This document shows, piece after piece, positions 10,644 to 18,939 of a DNA stretch of 64,000 bases. The notes under the pieces are model-generated. The model saw only the letters and a program-made list of their open reading frames with translations, did no database searches and had not been told where the DNA came from. Numbering within the stretch: position 1 is the first letter of the stretch; the number at the start of each line of letters is the position of its first letter. The position numbers and the translations under genes are program-made. Source of the stretch: Halorientalis salina (lineage in GTDB: Archaea > Halobacteriota > Halobacteria > Halobacteriales > Haloarculaceae); NCBI RefSeq assembly GCF_005049285.1, contig NZ_SOSC01000009.1:62001-126000 (forward strand), in the 5' to 3' direction.

Positions 10644-13520
10644 CTAGGCGGGCAGTTCCGTCGGGGCATCGGCCCCGAACGTTCGCAGGCCCTCGAGGGC
10701 CTCGCGGGCCTCGCGCCGCGTGGGGTACTGGCGCATGCTCTCGGCGATGGTCGACCCGTCGGCGTCGACGAGCCGCCAGCGCCAGTCGCCGCCCTCCGAG
10801 TGGAGTTCGAAGGCCGGGGACTCGACCTCGATGAGGCTGGCCGACGTCAACTGATCGCGAACCGCCGAGAGCGCGCGCTCGGCGGCGGGCCGGGAGTCGA
10901 ACTGCTGAGTGCTGACGCCGAGGACGGTGTCGTCAGTGTCGACGAACTGCCAGACCCAGCCCCGGTCGCGCATGACCACCTCGAAGGCCGCCCGGGCGAA
11001 ATCGAGCAGGCCCGCACCGCCCGCGAGTTCACGCACGCGGTCGAGTTCGGAGCGAGCGTCGTCGCGAGTCCCGTGGACCTGCGAGCCGACTGCCAGCGTC
11101 GTCCGGTCGGGATCGACCAGCCGCCAGCACCAGGCCGAGCCGTCGCCGTCCTCGACGGACTCGATGCGGAAGGCCGCGGGGTCGACCTCGAAGACGCTGG
11201 CGGCTCCGGCGTGGTCGCGGAACAGCCGCGCGGTCGCGGCGACGGCGTCCCGGGAGGGGAACCGCTCGGTGCCGACCGCCACGGGTTCGCGGTCCCGATC
11301 GACGAGTTCCCAGTGCCAGCGTTCCGCGGGTTCGGCGTCGTCGCCGTCGGCGTCGACCGCTTCGACGGCGAACCGGACGGCCAGGTCGGAGATCGTGTGG
11401 ACGGTCGCATCGGCCGCGAATTCGGCGACGGATTCGGCGGCCTCGCTGGCACCCTCGCGTGTGGGGTACCCTGCAACGCTCGTCGCGACCACCGCTCCGT
11501 CAGGGTGGACGAGTCGCCAGTGCCACTGCCGGGGTTCGGCGTCGCTGACGTACACCTGGAACAGCCCGGCGTCCATCGTCCGCGCGTCGGCGTCGCGTGC
11601 CAGCAGTTCCAGCGCGTCCATGGCCTCGTGGGCGCGCTCGTGGCTGTCGTACCGGCCCGGACTGGTCGCCAGCGTCTCGCCGGCGGCGTCGACCAGCCGC
11701 CAGTGCCACTCCTCGTCGGCCTCGTAACACTCCAGCGTGGTGCTGTCGATCTCCACGAGGTCCGCCTCCGGCGCGTGTTCTTTCATCGTGCTCATCGCCG
11801 AGGCGGCGTCCTCCCGGGAGGCGTGTTCCTGGCCGCTGTCGGAGACGACGCGACCGTCGGCGTCGACCAGCCGCCAGTTCCAGCCCCGGTCCTCGGCCTC
11901 GAAGAGGTGAAAGGCGGCGCGCTCGAACGTGGTTCGGTCGACGCGTTCGATCTCGTCGCTGACGCGGTCGACCGCCGCCTCGGCGGCCGCCTCGCTCTCG
12001 TAGGTCGCACTGGGCGGGCTCCGCGCGATGGTTCGACGGTCCTCGGTGACCAGCCGCCAGGCCCACGCGTCGCCCTCCGAGAAGAGTTCGAACTCGGCGT
12101 CGTCGAGGACCCGAACCGTCGCGTCGGTCGCGATGTCCTTGACCCGACCGACGACCGAGCGACCGCTCTCCTCGGAGGGGACGGCTCGCTCGCCCCGGGC
12201 GACCACCTGGTCGCTGTCGTCGACGAGTCGCCAGTGCCAGCCGCCGCTCTCCGCTTCGAATACCTCGTAGCCCGGCGCAGTCGCGGTGATGAAGGGCACG
12301 TCGATCGCGCCCTCGGCGACCCGCCCGACGGCGTCGGTCGCGGCCGCCCGTGAATCGTAGGTATCCGCGGCTCGTGCGACGGTCGTGTCCGCCGCGTCGA
12401 CCAGCCGCCAGTCCCACCCGTCGTCACGTTCGCGGAGTTCGAACCCGACGTGTTCGACGCCCATGACCGGTGCCGACTGGACCGCCTCCCGGACCGACAC
12501 GACGGCCGCCTCCGCCGCCTGTCGGTCGTCGTAGGCGTCGGTCCCCTCCCCGAGGACGCCGCGGTCCTCGTCGACCAGCCGCCACTGCCAGGCCGACCCG
12601 TCACCGTACACCTCGAAGGCCCCGTCGTCGACGTCCAGCAGCGGTGCCCCCGGCCCGTGTTCCTTCAGGAGGTTGGCCGCCGTCTCGGCGCGGTCGCGAT
12701 CCGGATACGTATCGTCACTGTCGGCGAGAACGACCCCATCGCCGTCGACCATTGTCCAGCGGACCTCGTCGTCGCCCCGGTAGAGGCGTATCGCGGGGTG
12801 TGTGACCTCCATGAGGCCCGCCCCGTCGACCGTCTCCGTGACCGCGTCGAGCGCCGACTCGGCGTCGGCCTGGGTCTCGAAGGTCCGGCGACCGTCGGCC
12901 ACGGCCGTCTGCTCGACGAACCACCAGCGCCAGCCGTTGTCGTCGGGAAACACCGCGAACACGCCGTCACGAACTGCCTCGCCGTGCAAGACCGCCGAGA
13001 CGTTCTCCGCCTCGTCGTCGCCGGCGGTCCAGGCCAGTTTCTCGACGGACTCCTCGGGCAAGAGCAGACTCCGCCGACCGGTCAGGACGGGGACGAGCGC
13101 GGCGACGGCGGCGACGAGACTCAGCCCGCCGACGTAGCCGACGACGACGGCGAGGCTCTCGACGGTCCTGCCGAGGTCCCACCCCTCCGGATACACCTGG
13201 ACGAACACGAGGACCGCGAAGAGCGAACAGACGCCGCCCGCCACGGCGACGGAGACGGCGCGTCGTCTGAGCGGCAACTGCAGTACCGATCCCAGTAACA
13301 GACCGACGCCCCCGCTCGCCCCGACGCCGATCGCCCAGTTGTCGAGCGAAACCGTCGACACGCCCAGGTCGACCAGGAAGATCCCGATGCCGGCCAGTAC
13401 CGCGAGCAACCCGCAAACGAGAACCCAGTAGCCGTACACCTCCGGCTTCGTCCGCGCTTCCCCCACGTACGCGTCGTACAACCCGTAGAAGACGCTGTCC
13501 GGTTGCGACCCCATTGCCAT
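10644..13520 (-). CDS. Membrane protein with thirteen tandem DUF1508/YegP-like modules
   Basis: 958 residues. Residues about 25-150 contain four hydrophobic helices. The remainder, from about 160, is a chain of thirteen modules of 55-65 residues, each with a core like F-E-x-Y...W-x-W-R-L-V-D followed by D/E-x-Y-x-S-R-x-x-A and a short helix. This is the beta-beta-beta-alpha pattern of DUF1508 (YegP) and the haloarchaeal HVO_2922-type proteins, which normally carry one or two copies. The modules are diverged in DNA sequence, so the expansion is old. Topology suggests a large cytoplasmic, or possibly external, repeat domain; function is unknown. It sits between two CoA genes on the same strand. 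ATG 13514 is an alternative start. Confidence 0.85.
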   Translation of the reverse strand: MAMGSQPDSVFYGLYDAYVGEARTKPEVYGYWVLVCGLLAVLAGIGIFLVDLGVSTVSLDNWAIGVGASGGVGLLLGSVLQLPLRRRAVSVAVAGGVCSLFAVLVFVQVYPEGWDLGRTVESLAVVVGYVGGLSLVAAVAALVPVLTGRRSLLLPEESVEKLAWTAGDDEAENVSAVLHGEAVRDGVFAVFPDDNGWRWWFVEQTAVADGRRTFETQADAESALDAVTETVDGAGLMEVTHPAIRLYRGDDEVRWTMVDGDGVVLADSDDTYPDRDRAETAANLLKEHGPGAPLLDVDDGAFEVYGDGSAWQWRLVDEDRGVLGEGTDAYDDRQAAEAAVVSVREAVQSAPVMGVEHVGFELRERDDGWDWRLVDAADTTVARAADTYDSRAAATDAVGRVAEGAIDVPFITATAPGYEVFEAESGGWHWRLVDDSDQVVARGERAVPSEESGRSVVGRVKDIATDATVRVLDDAEFELFSEGDAWAWRLVTEDRRTIARSPPSATYESEAAAEAAVDRVSDEIERVDRTTFERAAFHLFEAEDRGWNWRLVDADGRVVSDSGQEHASREDAASAMSTMKEHAPEADLVEIDSTTLECYEADEEWHWRLVDAAGETLATSPGRYDSHERAHEAMDALELLARDADARTMDAGLFQVYVSDAEPRQWHWRLVHPDGAVVATSVAGYPTREGASEAAESVAEFAADATVHTISDLAVRFAVEAVDADGDDAEPAERWHWELVDRDREPVAVGTERFPSRDAVAATARLFRDHAGAASVFEVDPAAFRIESVEDGDGSAWCWRLVDPDRTTLAVGSQVHGTRDDARSELDRVRELAGGAGLLDFARAAFEVVMRDRGWVWQFVDTDDTVLGVSTQQFDSRPAAERALSAVRDQLTSASLIEVESPAFELHSEGGDWRWRLVDADGSTIAESMRQYPTRREAREALEGLRTFGADAPTELPA

Positions 13521-13591
13521 GTTGGTACCGCCCGCCGATAGACCGCGTGCGAATGTTAAACGTGGGGACCGTTCGTCGGGACAAGAGGTGC

Positions 13592-14422
13592 CTACTCGCC
13601 CGCGAGTCGCGCGCCTGCGACGTCGACCTCACAGACGGCAGGGTCGTAGCCGGCGTCGGACAGCCCCGTGCCGAGCGCGAAGACCGTCTCCCCGAGCATC
13701 GCCATGGAGGCCTGGCCGTCGGCCTCGTTCACGTCGAGGACCACGTCCCTGATCTCGGGCGTCAGGAGTTCGGCCTCGCGAGCGAACTGCCGCGAGGCGC
13801 GCATAAAGGAGTCCATCGTCGGCTCCTCGACGACCCGCGAGAGCGCTCGTTTGCCCGCCTGCGTGAGCAGGTCGTCCTCGCCGGAGATGACCGATTCCGT
13901 CGAGAGTTCGCCGAGCGTGTGGTACTCCACGCGGGGCCGGGCCGGAATCCCGTCCAACAGGTTGTCCTGTGGCCCGCCGGGTTCCAGCCGGATCGGGACA
14001 CCGCCGCGGGCCTGCGCGACCACGTCACCGAGGCCAGTCCCCGCCTGGACCTCCGCGCCGTGGGCGATGGTCAGCAGTTCGTTCTCGGAGAGCCGGCGGT
14101 CGAGCGCCCGGTTGACCGCCAGGGCCGTCCCCAGGGCCACACCGCCGGAGACGCCGAACCCGGAGCCCAGCGGCAGTGGCGTCTCCGCCTCGACGCGCGC
14201 AGTCGTCCGAAGCGTCGACAGGACCGTCTCGACGGCCTCCATCTCGACGGCCACGTCGTTGAGTCGAACGCTGGTCTCCTCGGCCGGCCGGACGGTCACC
14301 GTCACGCCGTCGGTGAGGGTCAGGCCGCCGCCGCGCGACCCCGTTTTCGTCGGATCGTCGTCCCGGTGGATCGTGAAAAATCCGGTCACGTGTCCCGGAA
14401 CGAACGCCGTCACTTCGGTCAT
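13592..14422 (-). CDS. Pantoate kinase (GHMP family)
   Basis: 276 residues starting MTEVTAFVPGHVTGFF. It phosphorylates pantoate to 4-phosphopantoate, the substrate of the ligase encoded at 9835-10584. The N-terminal PGHVTGFF, the glycine-rich ATP loop PLPLGSGFGVSGG at about 83-95 and the late AMLGETVFALG motif are typical of archaeal PoK, a distinct GHMP kinase branch. The frame stays open upstream to 14725, but those codons overlap the divergent gene and do not resemble the family, so the start at 14422 is chosen. It is divergent from the hydrolase at 14514, with a 91-base shared promoter region. Confidence 0.92.
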   Translation of the reverse strand: MTEVTAFVPGHVTGFFTIHRDDDPTKTGSRGGGLTLTDGVTVTVRPAEETSVRLNDVAVEMEAVETVLSTLRTTARVEAETPLPLGSGFGVSGGVALGTALAVNRALDRRLSENELLTIAHGAEVQAGTGLGDVVAQARGGVPIRLEPGGPQDNLLDGIPARPRVEYHTLGELSTESVISGEDDLLTQAGKRALSRVVEEPTMDSFMRASRQFAREAELLTPEIRDVVLDVNEADGQASMAMLGETVFALGTGLSDAGYDPAVCEVDVAGARLAGE

Positions 14423-14513
14423 GGGTCCGTCTCCGTAGTCCCGGCGGATAAATTGTGGAGTTCCCCCCGATCGCCAGTGACACTTATTCCACTCGCGGGC
14501 GACCGCCCGAGCA

Positions 14514-15815
14514 ATGACTCCGTCGCCCAGTGTCGTCGCGGACCCGGCCACGATCCGCCTCGACGAGCGGTTCGCTGTCCGCCTGACCGACTTCCCGCCG
14601 AACCGACGCGTCACCGTCCGGGCACGGATGCCCCTGGACGGGCGTCTCTGGGAATCCCGGGCGGTCGTCGAAACCGACGATGCGGGCCGCGCGGACCTCG
14701 ACGAACAGTCCCCAGTCGCCGGCACCTACGAGCGGGCCGACGCGATGGGGCTGGTCTGGTCCGCGCGTCGGGTCGGCGACCGACCAGCACCCACTCCCCA
14801 CACGAAGACCGACGGTAACGTCTCGATAGTGGCTGCCCTCGACGGTAATACCGTCGCGACGGCCACGGTCGAGCGCCGGTTCGCCGATGGCGGGGTCACT
14901 GTCGAGTCAGTCGACAACCCGTCGCTCGTCGCCGACCTGTACGAACCACCGGGGGACGGCCCGCACCCGGGCGTCCTGCTGCTGGGTGGGTCGAGCGGCG
15001 GCTTCCCATCGCGGCGGGCCGCGTCGTTGCTCGCGTCTCGGGGGTTCGCCGTCCTCGCGCTGGCGTACTTCGGCGTCGAGGACTTACCCCGGAATCTCGT
15101 CGGCGTCCCGCTGGAGTACGTCGATCGGGCCGTCGAGTGGCTGGCCACCGACGACCGGGTCCGGAGCCACCCACTGGGTGTCGTCGGGTGGTCCCGGGGC
15201 GGGGAACTCGCGCTCCTGACGGGTTCCCGGTGTGAGCGCGTGCGGACCGTCGTCGCGTACGTTCCGAGCACAGTTGCCTTCCAGGGCAACAGCCTGCTCG
15301 AAGACCCAGGCAGTGCCTGGACCGAGAACGGCGGGGACGTTCCGTACGTCCCGATCGACCGACCACCCGGGTTCAGGACGCGGACGGCGCTCCGCTGGCT
15401 CGGGGGTCGTCCGGTTTCGGTTCGGCCGCTGTTCGAGCGCGGCCTTGCGCGGACACCGCCGGAGCGCGTCACCGCGGCGACGATTCCAGTCGAAGAAACG
15501 GACGGTCCGATCCTGCTGGTCACCGGCGACGACGACCGCGTCTGGCCGGCCGGCCCGCTCGCCACGCGAGCGCTGGCGCGACTGGACGCTCGCGAGTACC
15601 CTCACAGCGACACCCATCTTCACCTCCCGGCCGCCGGGCACGATATCAAGGTCCCGTACCATCCGACGACCGAGCGCGCGAGACGGTCGATGCGGCTCCC
15701 CGGCCGGTCGCTGAAACTGGACATGGGCGGGACGCCAGCAGGGTACGCCCGTGCCGACGCCCGCGCCTGGGAGGCCACGATCGATACGCTCAGTGCAGGC
15801 CTCGTCCCGGAGTGA
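14514..15815 (+). CDS. Acyl-CoA thioester hydrolase / BAAT-like alpha/beta hydrolase
   Basis: 433 residues. An N-terminal beta domain (about 1-120; the acyl-CoA thioesterase/BAAT N-terminal type, with LTDFPPNRRVTVRA) is followed by a BAAT C-terminal alpha/beta hydrolase (LYEPPGDGPHPGVLLLGGSSGG, nucleophile Ser about 227 in GWSRGGE, Asp in TGDDDRVWP, His in AAGHDI). Serine at the nucleophile favours thioesterase over acyl-transfer to amino acids, where the family uses Cys. Known members hydrolyse acyl-CoA or transfer acyl groups; the natural haloarchaeal substrate is unknown. It is divergently transcribed from pantoate kinase. Confidence 0.85.
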   Translation: MTPSPSVVADPATIRLDERFAVRLTDFPPNRRVTVRARMPLDGRLWESRAVVETDDAGRADLDEQSPVAGTYERADAMGLVWSARRVGDRPAPTPHTKTDGNVSIVAALDGNTVATATVERRFADGGVTVESVDNPSLVADLYEPPGDGPHPGVLLLGGSSGGFPSRRAASLLASRGFAVLALAYFGVEDLPRNLVGVPLEYVDRAVEWLATDDRVRSHPLGVVGWSRGGELALLTGSRCERVRTVVAYVPSTVAFQGNSLLEDPGSAWTENGGDVPYVPIDRPPGFRTRTALRWLGGRPVSVRPLFERGLARTPPERVTAATIPVEETDGPILLVTGDDDRVWPAGPLATRALARLDAREYPHSDTHLHLPAAGHDIKVPYHPTTERARRSMRLPGRSLKLDMGGTPAGYARADARAWEATIDTLSAGLVPE

Positions 15816-15843
15816 CAGACGGCCGGCCCGGCGTCCGCAGACG

Positions 15844-16122
15844 CTACTCGTCCGGTTTCGCAGGCGCGAGTTCGTCGAACCCCCGTCGTTCGGCGACGGT
15901 TTCGAGGATTTCCCGTGCCCGCTCGTCGCCGACGTCGTCGACGAGGCAGTCGACGAACGAGTCCAGTAGCTCCGGGCGAACCCTGAGGTCGACGTACTGT
16001 ACCCGCCCGTCGAGGACGACCGTATCGACCTCCCACTCGCCGGCTTCCGGGTCGGTCATCCGAATGTCGACCCACTCGTCGCCCCCGAACGCACTCGACT
16101 CTGACGGCACTGATTCTGTCAT
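15844..16122 (-). CDS. Small conserved hypothetical protein
   Basis: 92 residues, acidic and soluble, unrecognised. The middle (MTDPEAGEWEVDTVVLDGRVQYVDLRVRPE) suggests a beta-rich fold, and the C-terminal third (about 50-80) a helix rich in D/E. It is convergent with the BAAT-like hydrolase, 28 bases apart. A TATA-like GCTATAG on the + strand at 16152-16158 lies between it and the next gene. No signal peptide or metal motif. Confidence 0.6.
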   Translation of the reverse strand: MTESVPSESSAFGGDEWVDIRMTDPEAGEWEVDTVVLDGRVQYVDLRVRPELLDSFVDCLVDDVGDERAREILETVAERRGFDELAPAKPDE

Positions 16123-16240
16123 ACCAGACGATGTACGACCGGTATCGGCTTAGCTATAGATGAACAGCTGGTATCACGTGGCAACTCGAAAGAGCCGATA
16201 GATTCAATGTTTGCACGGTAACACCTCGCAAACAGTACTC

Positions 16241-16543
16241 ATGCCGACGATCAGCGCACGCCTCTCCGAGGCGGACCACGAGGAGTTGGAAGCAGTCGCG
16301 GACCTGCTGGACGAGGACCGGAGCACGACGATTCGGAAGGCCCTCGAAGAGGGGTTACGGGAACTCCGCGTCCGGGAAGCCGTCGGGCGCTACCAGCAGG
16401 GTGACGTCGCCGTCAACGAGGCCGCCCGTCTGGCCGGCCTCTCGGTGGCCGAGTGGCTGGACGTGGCCCGCGAGCGCAACCTCACGACGCAGTTGACGGC
16501 CGCGGACCTCCGCAGGGACGCCGACGACGCCCAGGAGTTATGA
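16241..16543 (+). CDS. UPF0175-family antitoxin-like protein
   Basis: 100 residues starting MPTISARLSE. The N-terminal part resembles a ribbon-helix-helix (residues 1-45, with SEADHEELEAVADLLDEDRS), and the C-terminal half (YQQGDVAVNEAARLAGLSVAEWLD) is the UPF0175 helix-turn-helix module. In archaea these are usually antitoxins that cover and repress a PIN-domain partner. It overlaps the following PIN gene by four bases (ATGA), a hallmark of toxin-antitoxin operons. An in-frame ATG at 16211 would add ten atypical residues. Confidence 0.85.
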   Translation: MPTISARLSEADHEELEAVADLLDEDRSTTIRKALEEGLRELRVREAVGRYQQGDVAVNEAARLAGLSVAEWLDVARERNLTTQLTAADLRRDADDAQEL

Positions 16544-17067
16544 CGCGCATCTACGTCGACGCGACGGCGCTCGTCGCGCTCGGACAGGTCGGCGAACTCG
16601 AACTGCTCGATGCCTTCGACGGCGAAATCGTCGTCCCCGACGCGGTCGCGGCGGAGGTGACGACCGAGCCGCCCCGGACGAACCTCGACCGGTTCGTCGA
16701 CGAGAAACCGGTCGTGACCGGCCCGGTCGAGACCGACTGGACCGAGCAGGCGAGGTCAGTTCTGGGTGCCGAGGAGCCGACGAGCGACGTGCGCGTCATC
16801 GAAGGCGTCCTCGACGCGACGGACGGTGACGACGAGGCCAATGACGACCCGGCAGTCGGCGTGGTCTCCGAGGACCGCCGGCTCCGGACCGTCGCCGAGG
16901 GGTTCGGTGCGACGGTAACGGGCGCGTTCGGCGTGGTCGTTCGCGCCGCTGCCGACGACAAGTACCTCTCGACGACGCAGGCGAAACGCATCGTCCGCCG
17001 CATCGACAGCCACGGCCTGCACCTCACCGGCGAGTTGCGCGAACAGGCCGTCGGCGCGACGGAGTAG
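16540..17067 (+). CDS. PIN-domain-like putative ribonuclease (toxin partner)
   Basis: 175 residues starting at the ATGA overlap with the antitoxin gene. The N-terminus RIYVDATALVALGQVGEL carries the first PIN aspartate, EIVVPDAVAAEV the next acidic residue, and DPAVGVVSEDRRLRTVAEGFG the later acidic pair of a PIN nuclease fold. An insert of acidic residues about 95-110 (DATDGDDEANDD) breaks the usual spacing. PIN toxins cleave RNA, often tRNA or rRNA. The gene ends 33 bases before a hairpin-rich repeat region. Confidence 0.8.
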   Translation: MTRIYVDATALVALGQVGELELLDAFDGEIVVPDAVAAEVTTEPPRTNLDRFVDEKPVVTGPVETDWTEQARSVLGAEEPTSDVRVIEGVLDATDGDDEANDDPAVGVVSEDRRLRTVAEGFGATVTGAFGVVVRAAADDKYLSTTQAKRIVRRIDSHGLHLTGELREQAVGATE

Positions 17068-17410
17068 AAAACCGACGTTCGGTCGTCAGGGACTCAGACG
17101 CTGAGATCCCGCGGGAACAGTGCGGCTCCGAAGGAGCCGCTCGAAGCCGGCGCGAAGCGCCGGCGACTGGGTCAGACTCGCTTCGCTTGTCTGACTTGCT
17201 CCCGCTCGACAGAGCGACTCTAGGGAGAGAGTCGCTGTCGGTCTGACGAGACTCGTTCCACTCGTCTCGTGGGCTCCCAGAGATCTCGTCCTACGGACTC
17301 AATCTCTGGCGATCTCGCGGGAACACGGTCAGTCCGCTTCGCTCCCTTCCCTGCTCCCGCTCGATAGAGCGACTCTAGGGAGAGAGTCGCTGGCGATCTC
17401 GCGGGAACAG
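17068..17410. repeat. Hairpin-rich repeat region duplicating the aspS 3' end
   Basis: About 300 non-coding bases plus the last codons of aspS. A 41-nt unit at 17352-17392, spanning the aspS stop, recurs at 17197-17237 with 40 of 41 identical bases. CTGGCGATCTCGCGGGAACA, which encodes the conserved FPRDR end of AspRS on the minus strand, is present at 17390-17409 and exactly again at 17306-17325, with a weaker copy near 17101-17121. Between these lie hairpins: 17124-17142 and 17146-17164 (8-bp stems, GAA loops), 17171-17195 and 17246-17270 (7-bp stems, 11-nt loops), and 17213-17236. The region follows the stops of both converging genes. Confidence 0.75.
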
Positions 17411-18679
17411 CACGGCCTCACGGATGTTGCCCAGACCGAGCATCGTCATGATGAGGCGCTCGCCACCGAGGCCCCAGCCGGCGTGGGGCGGCATCCCGTA
17501 CTTGAACATCTTGGTGTAGTACTCGAAGGCCTCGGGGTCGAGGCCCTGCTGTTCGAAGCCCTCGACGAGCCGGTCGTAGCGGTGTTCACGCTGCCCACCG
17601 GAGACGAGTTCCATCGACGGGTGCATCATGTCGAAGCCCGTCGAGACCTCGGCGTCGTCGTCGTGGTCCTTGATGTAGAACGGCTTGATCTCGCTGGGCC
17701 AGTCCGTGATGAAGTAGTGCTCGCCGACGTCCTGGCCGAGCGCGTGTTCGGCCTCCGTCGAGAGGTCGTCGCCCCAGACCAGCGGCTCGTCGAGTTCGCC
17801 CGTCGCGTTGATGCGGTCGAGTGCGTCCTCGTAGCTGATGCGCGGGAAGTCGCCCTCGGGAGCCTCGAACTCGTCGGCCAGGTCCAGCGCTTCGAGCTGT
17901 TCCTGGCAGTTCTCGGCGACGCCCTCGTAGGCGGCCTGCACAACGGCCTCACAGGCGTCCATTGCCTCGGTGTGGTCGTAGAAGGCCGACTCGAAGTCGA
18001 TCGAGGTCGCCTCGTTCAGGTGCCGGGGCGTGTTGTGCTCCTCGGCGCGGAAGATCGGGCCGATCTCGAAGACCCGTTCGAGGCCGGAGCCGACCATCAG
18101 CTGTTTGAACAGCTGCGGGCTCTGGTTCATGAACGCTTCCTGGCCGAAGTACGTGATCGGGAACAGCTCGGTCCCGCCCTCGGTCCCCGTGGCGACGATC
18201 TTCGGCGTGTTGATCTCGGTCGAGCCCAGGTCGCGGAACTGCTCGCGGACCGCGCGCAGGGCCTCGGCACGGATCTCGAAGATGGCCTTGACCTCGTCTT
18301 TCCGGAGGTCGAGCGTCCGGTTGTCCAGCCGGGTCGGGAGTTCGGCGTCGACCTTCCCGGAGGGGTCCAGCGGGAGTTCCGGGTCGGCCTCGGCGACGAC
18401 CTCGACCGATTCGGGGACGATTTCGACGCCCGTCGGGGCGCGCTCTTCTTCCTCGACTGCGCCGGTCACGGCGACGACGCTCTCGCGGTGTACGTCCAGG
18501 CCGGTCTCGACGAGGTCGTCGTCCATCTCGTCTTTCTCGAATTTGACCTGGATCTTGCCGGTCGTGTCTCGAACGATGATGAAGGCGATCCCCCCGAGGT
18601 CTCGGATCTCGTGGACCCAGCCGGCGACTGTGACGTCGTCACCCGGCTCGGCGTCCGCCGTGTAAGTGCGGTCGTCCAT
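17375..18679 (-). CDS. aspS: Aspartyl-tRNA synthetase, archaeal type, probably non-discriminating
   Basis: 434 residues starting MDDRTYTA. A class II synthetase that charges tRNA with aspartate. Residues 1-105 are the OB anticodon domain ([11 protein letters not shown]), then motif 2 ([17 protein letters not shown]) and motif 3 (GWGLGGERL), ending [10 protein letters not shown]. His at WVHE and Pro in RAPTGVEI match residues reported for non-discriminating archaeal AspRS, so it may also form Asp-tRNA(Asn) for the GatCAB amidotransferase, of which gatB is at 29258. The start at 18712 would add 11 residues; the GC-rich leader favours 18679. Its 3' end is duplicated downstream. Confidence 0.93.
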   Translation of the reverse strand: MDDRTYTADAEPGDDVTVAGWVHEIRDLGGIAFIIVRDTTGKIQVKFEKDEMDDDLVETGLDVHRESVVAVTGAVEEEERAPTGVEIVPESVEVVAEADPELPLDPSGKVDAELPTRLDNRTLDLRKDEVKAIFEIRAEALRAVREQFRDLGSTEINTPKIVATGTEGGTELFPITYFGQEAFMNQSPQLFKQLMVGSGLERVFEIGPIFRAEEHNTPRHLNEATSIDFESAFYDHTEAMDACEAVVQAAYEGVAENCQEQLEALDLADEFEAPEGDFPRISYEDALDRINATGELDEPLVWGDDLSTEAEHALGQDVGEHYFITDWPSEIKPFYIKDHDDDAEVSTGFDMMHPSMELVSGGQREHRYDRLVEGFEQQGLDPEAFEYYTKMFKYGMPPHAGWGLGGERLIMTMLGLGNIREAVLFPRDRQRLSP

Positions 18680-18747
18680 GGAGCCAGATATTGATGCACG
18701 GGACTTAAGCACAGTTGTTCGGCACGGCCCCTGGCCCCCACGATGCG

Positions 18748-18755
18748 TTATAAAT
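18748..18755 (+). promoter_or_regulatory. TATA box of the transhydrogenase operon
   Basis: TTATAAAT is a strong TATA box. Its centre is about 29 nt before the ATG at 18781, so the transcript probably starts at or just before that codon, leaving the transhydrogenase subunit start 155 nt downstream. Confidence 0.65.
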
Positions 18756-18780
18756 GCCCGATGTAATCGGCCGAAATATT

Positions 18781-18939
18781 ATGGCATCGACAGCAGAACG
18801 AAGCAACCACGCACACAGTATGGTAACAAGTCAGCAAGTACCACGGGCGGCGGGGACTGAACACGGACACCGTCGAGGGAGACTGAAGACACCGGAATCG
18901 GCCGATAACGTGTCAATTCGGTGGAGGGGCGTCTCGTGA
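18781..18939 (+). CDS. Small ORF coupled to pntA (possible leader peptide)
   Basis: 52 codons, ATG at the position expected for a leaderless transcript from the TATA box at 18748. It is basic and low in hydrophobics, unlike acidic haloarchaeal proteins, and I do not recognise it. Its stop TGA overlaps the GTG start of the transhydrogenase subunit in the sequence GTGA (18936-18939), which would couple translation of the two. It may be a regulatory leader peptide, a real small protein, or an accidental frame in the leader. Confidence 0.4.
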   Translation: MASTAERSNHAHSMVTSQQVPRAAGTEHGHRRGRLKTPESADNVSIRWRGVS

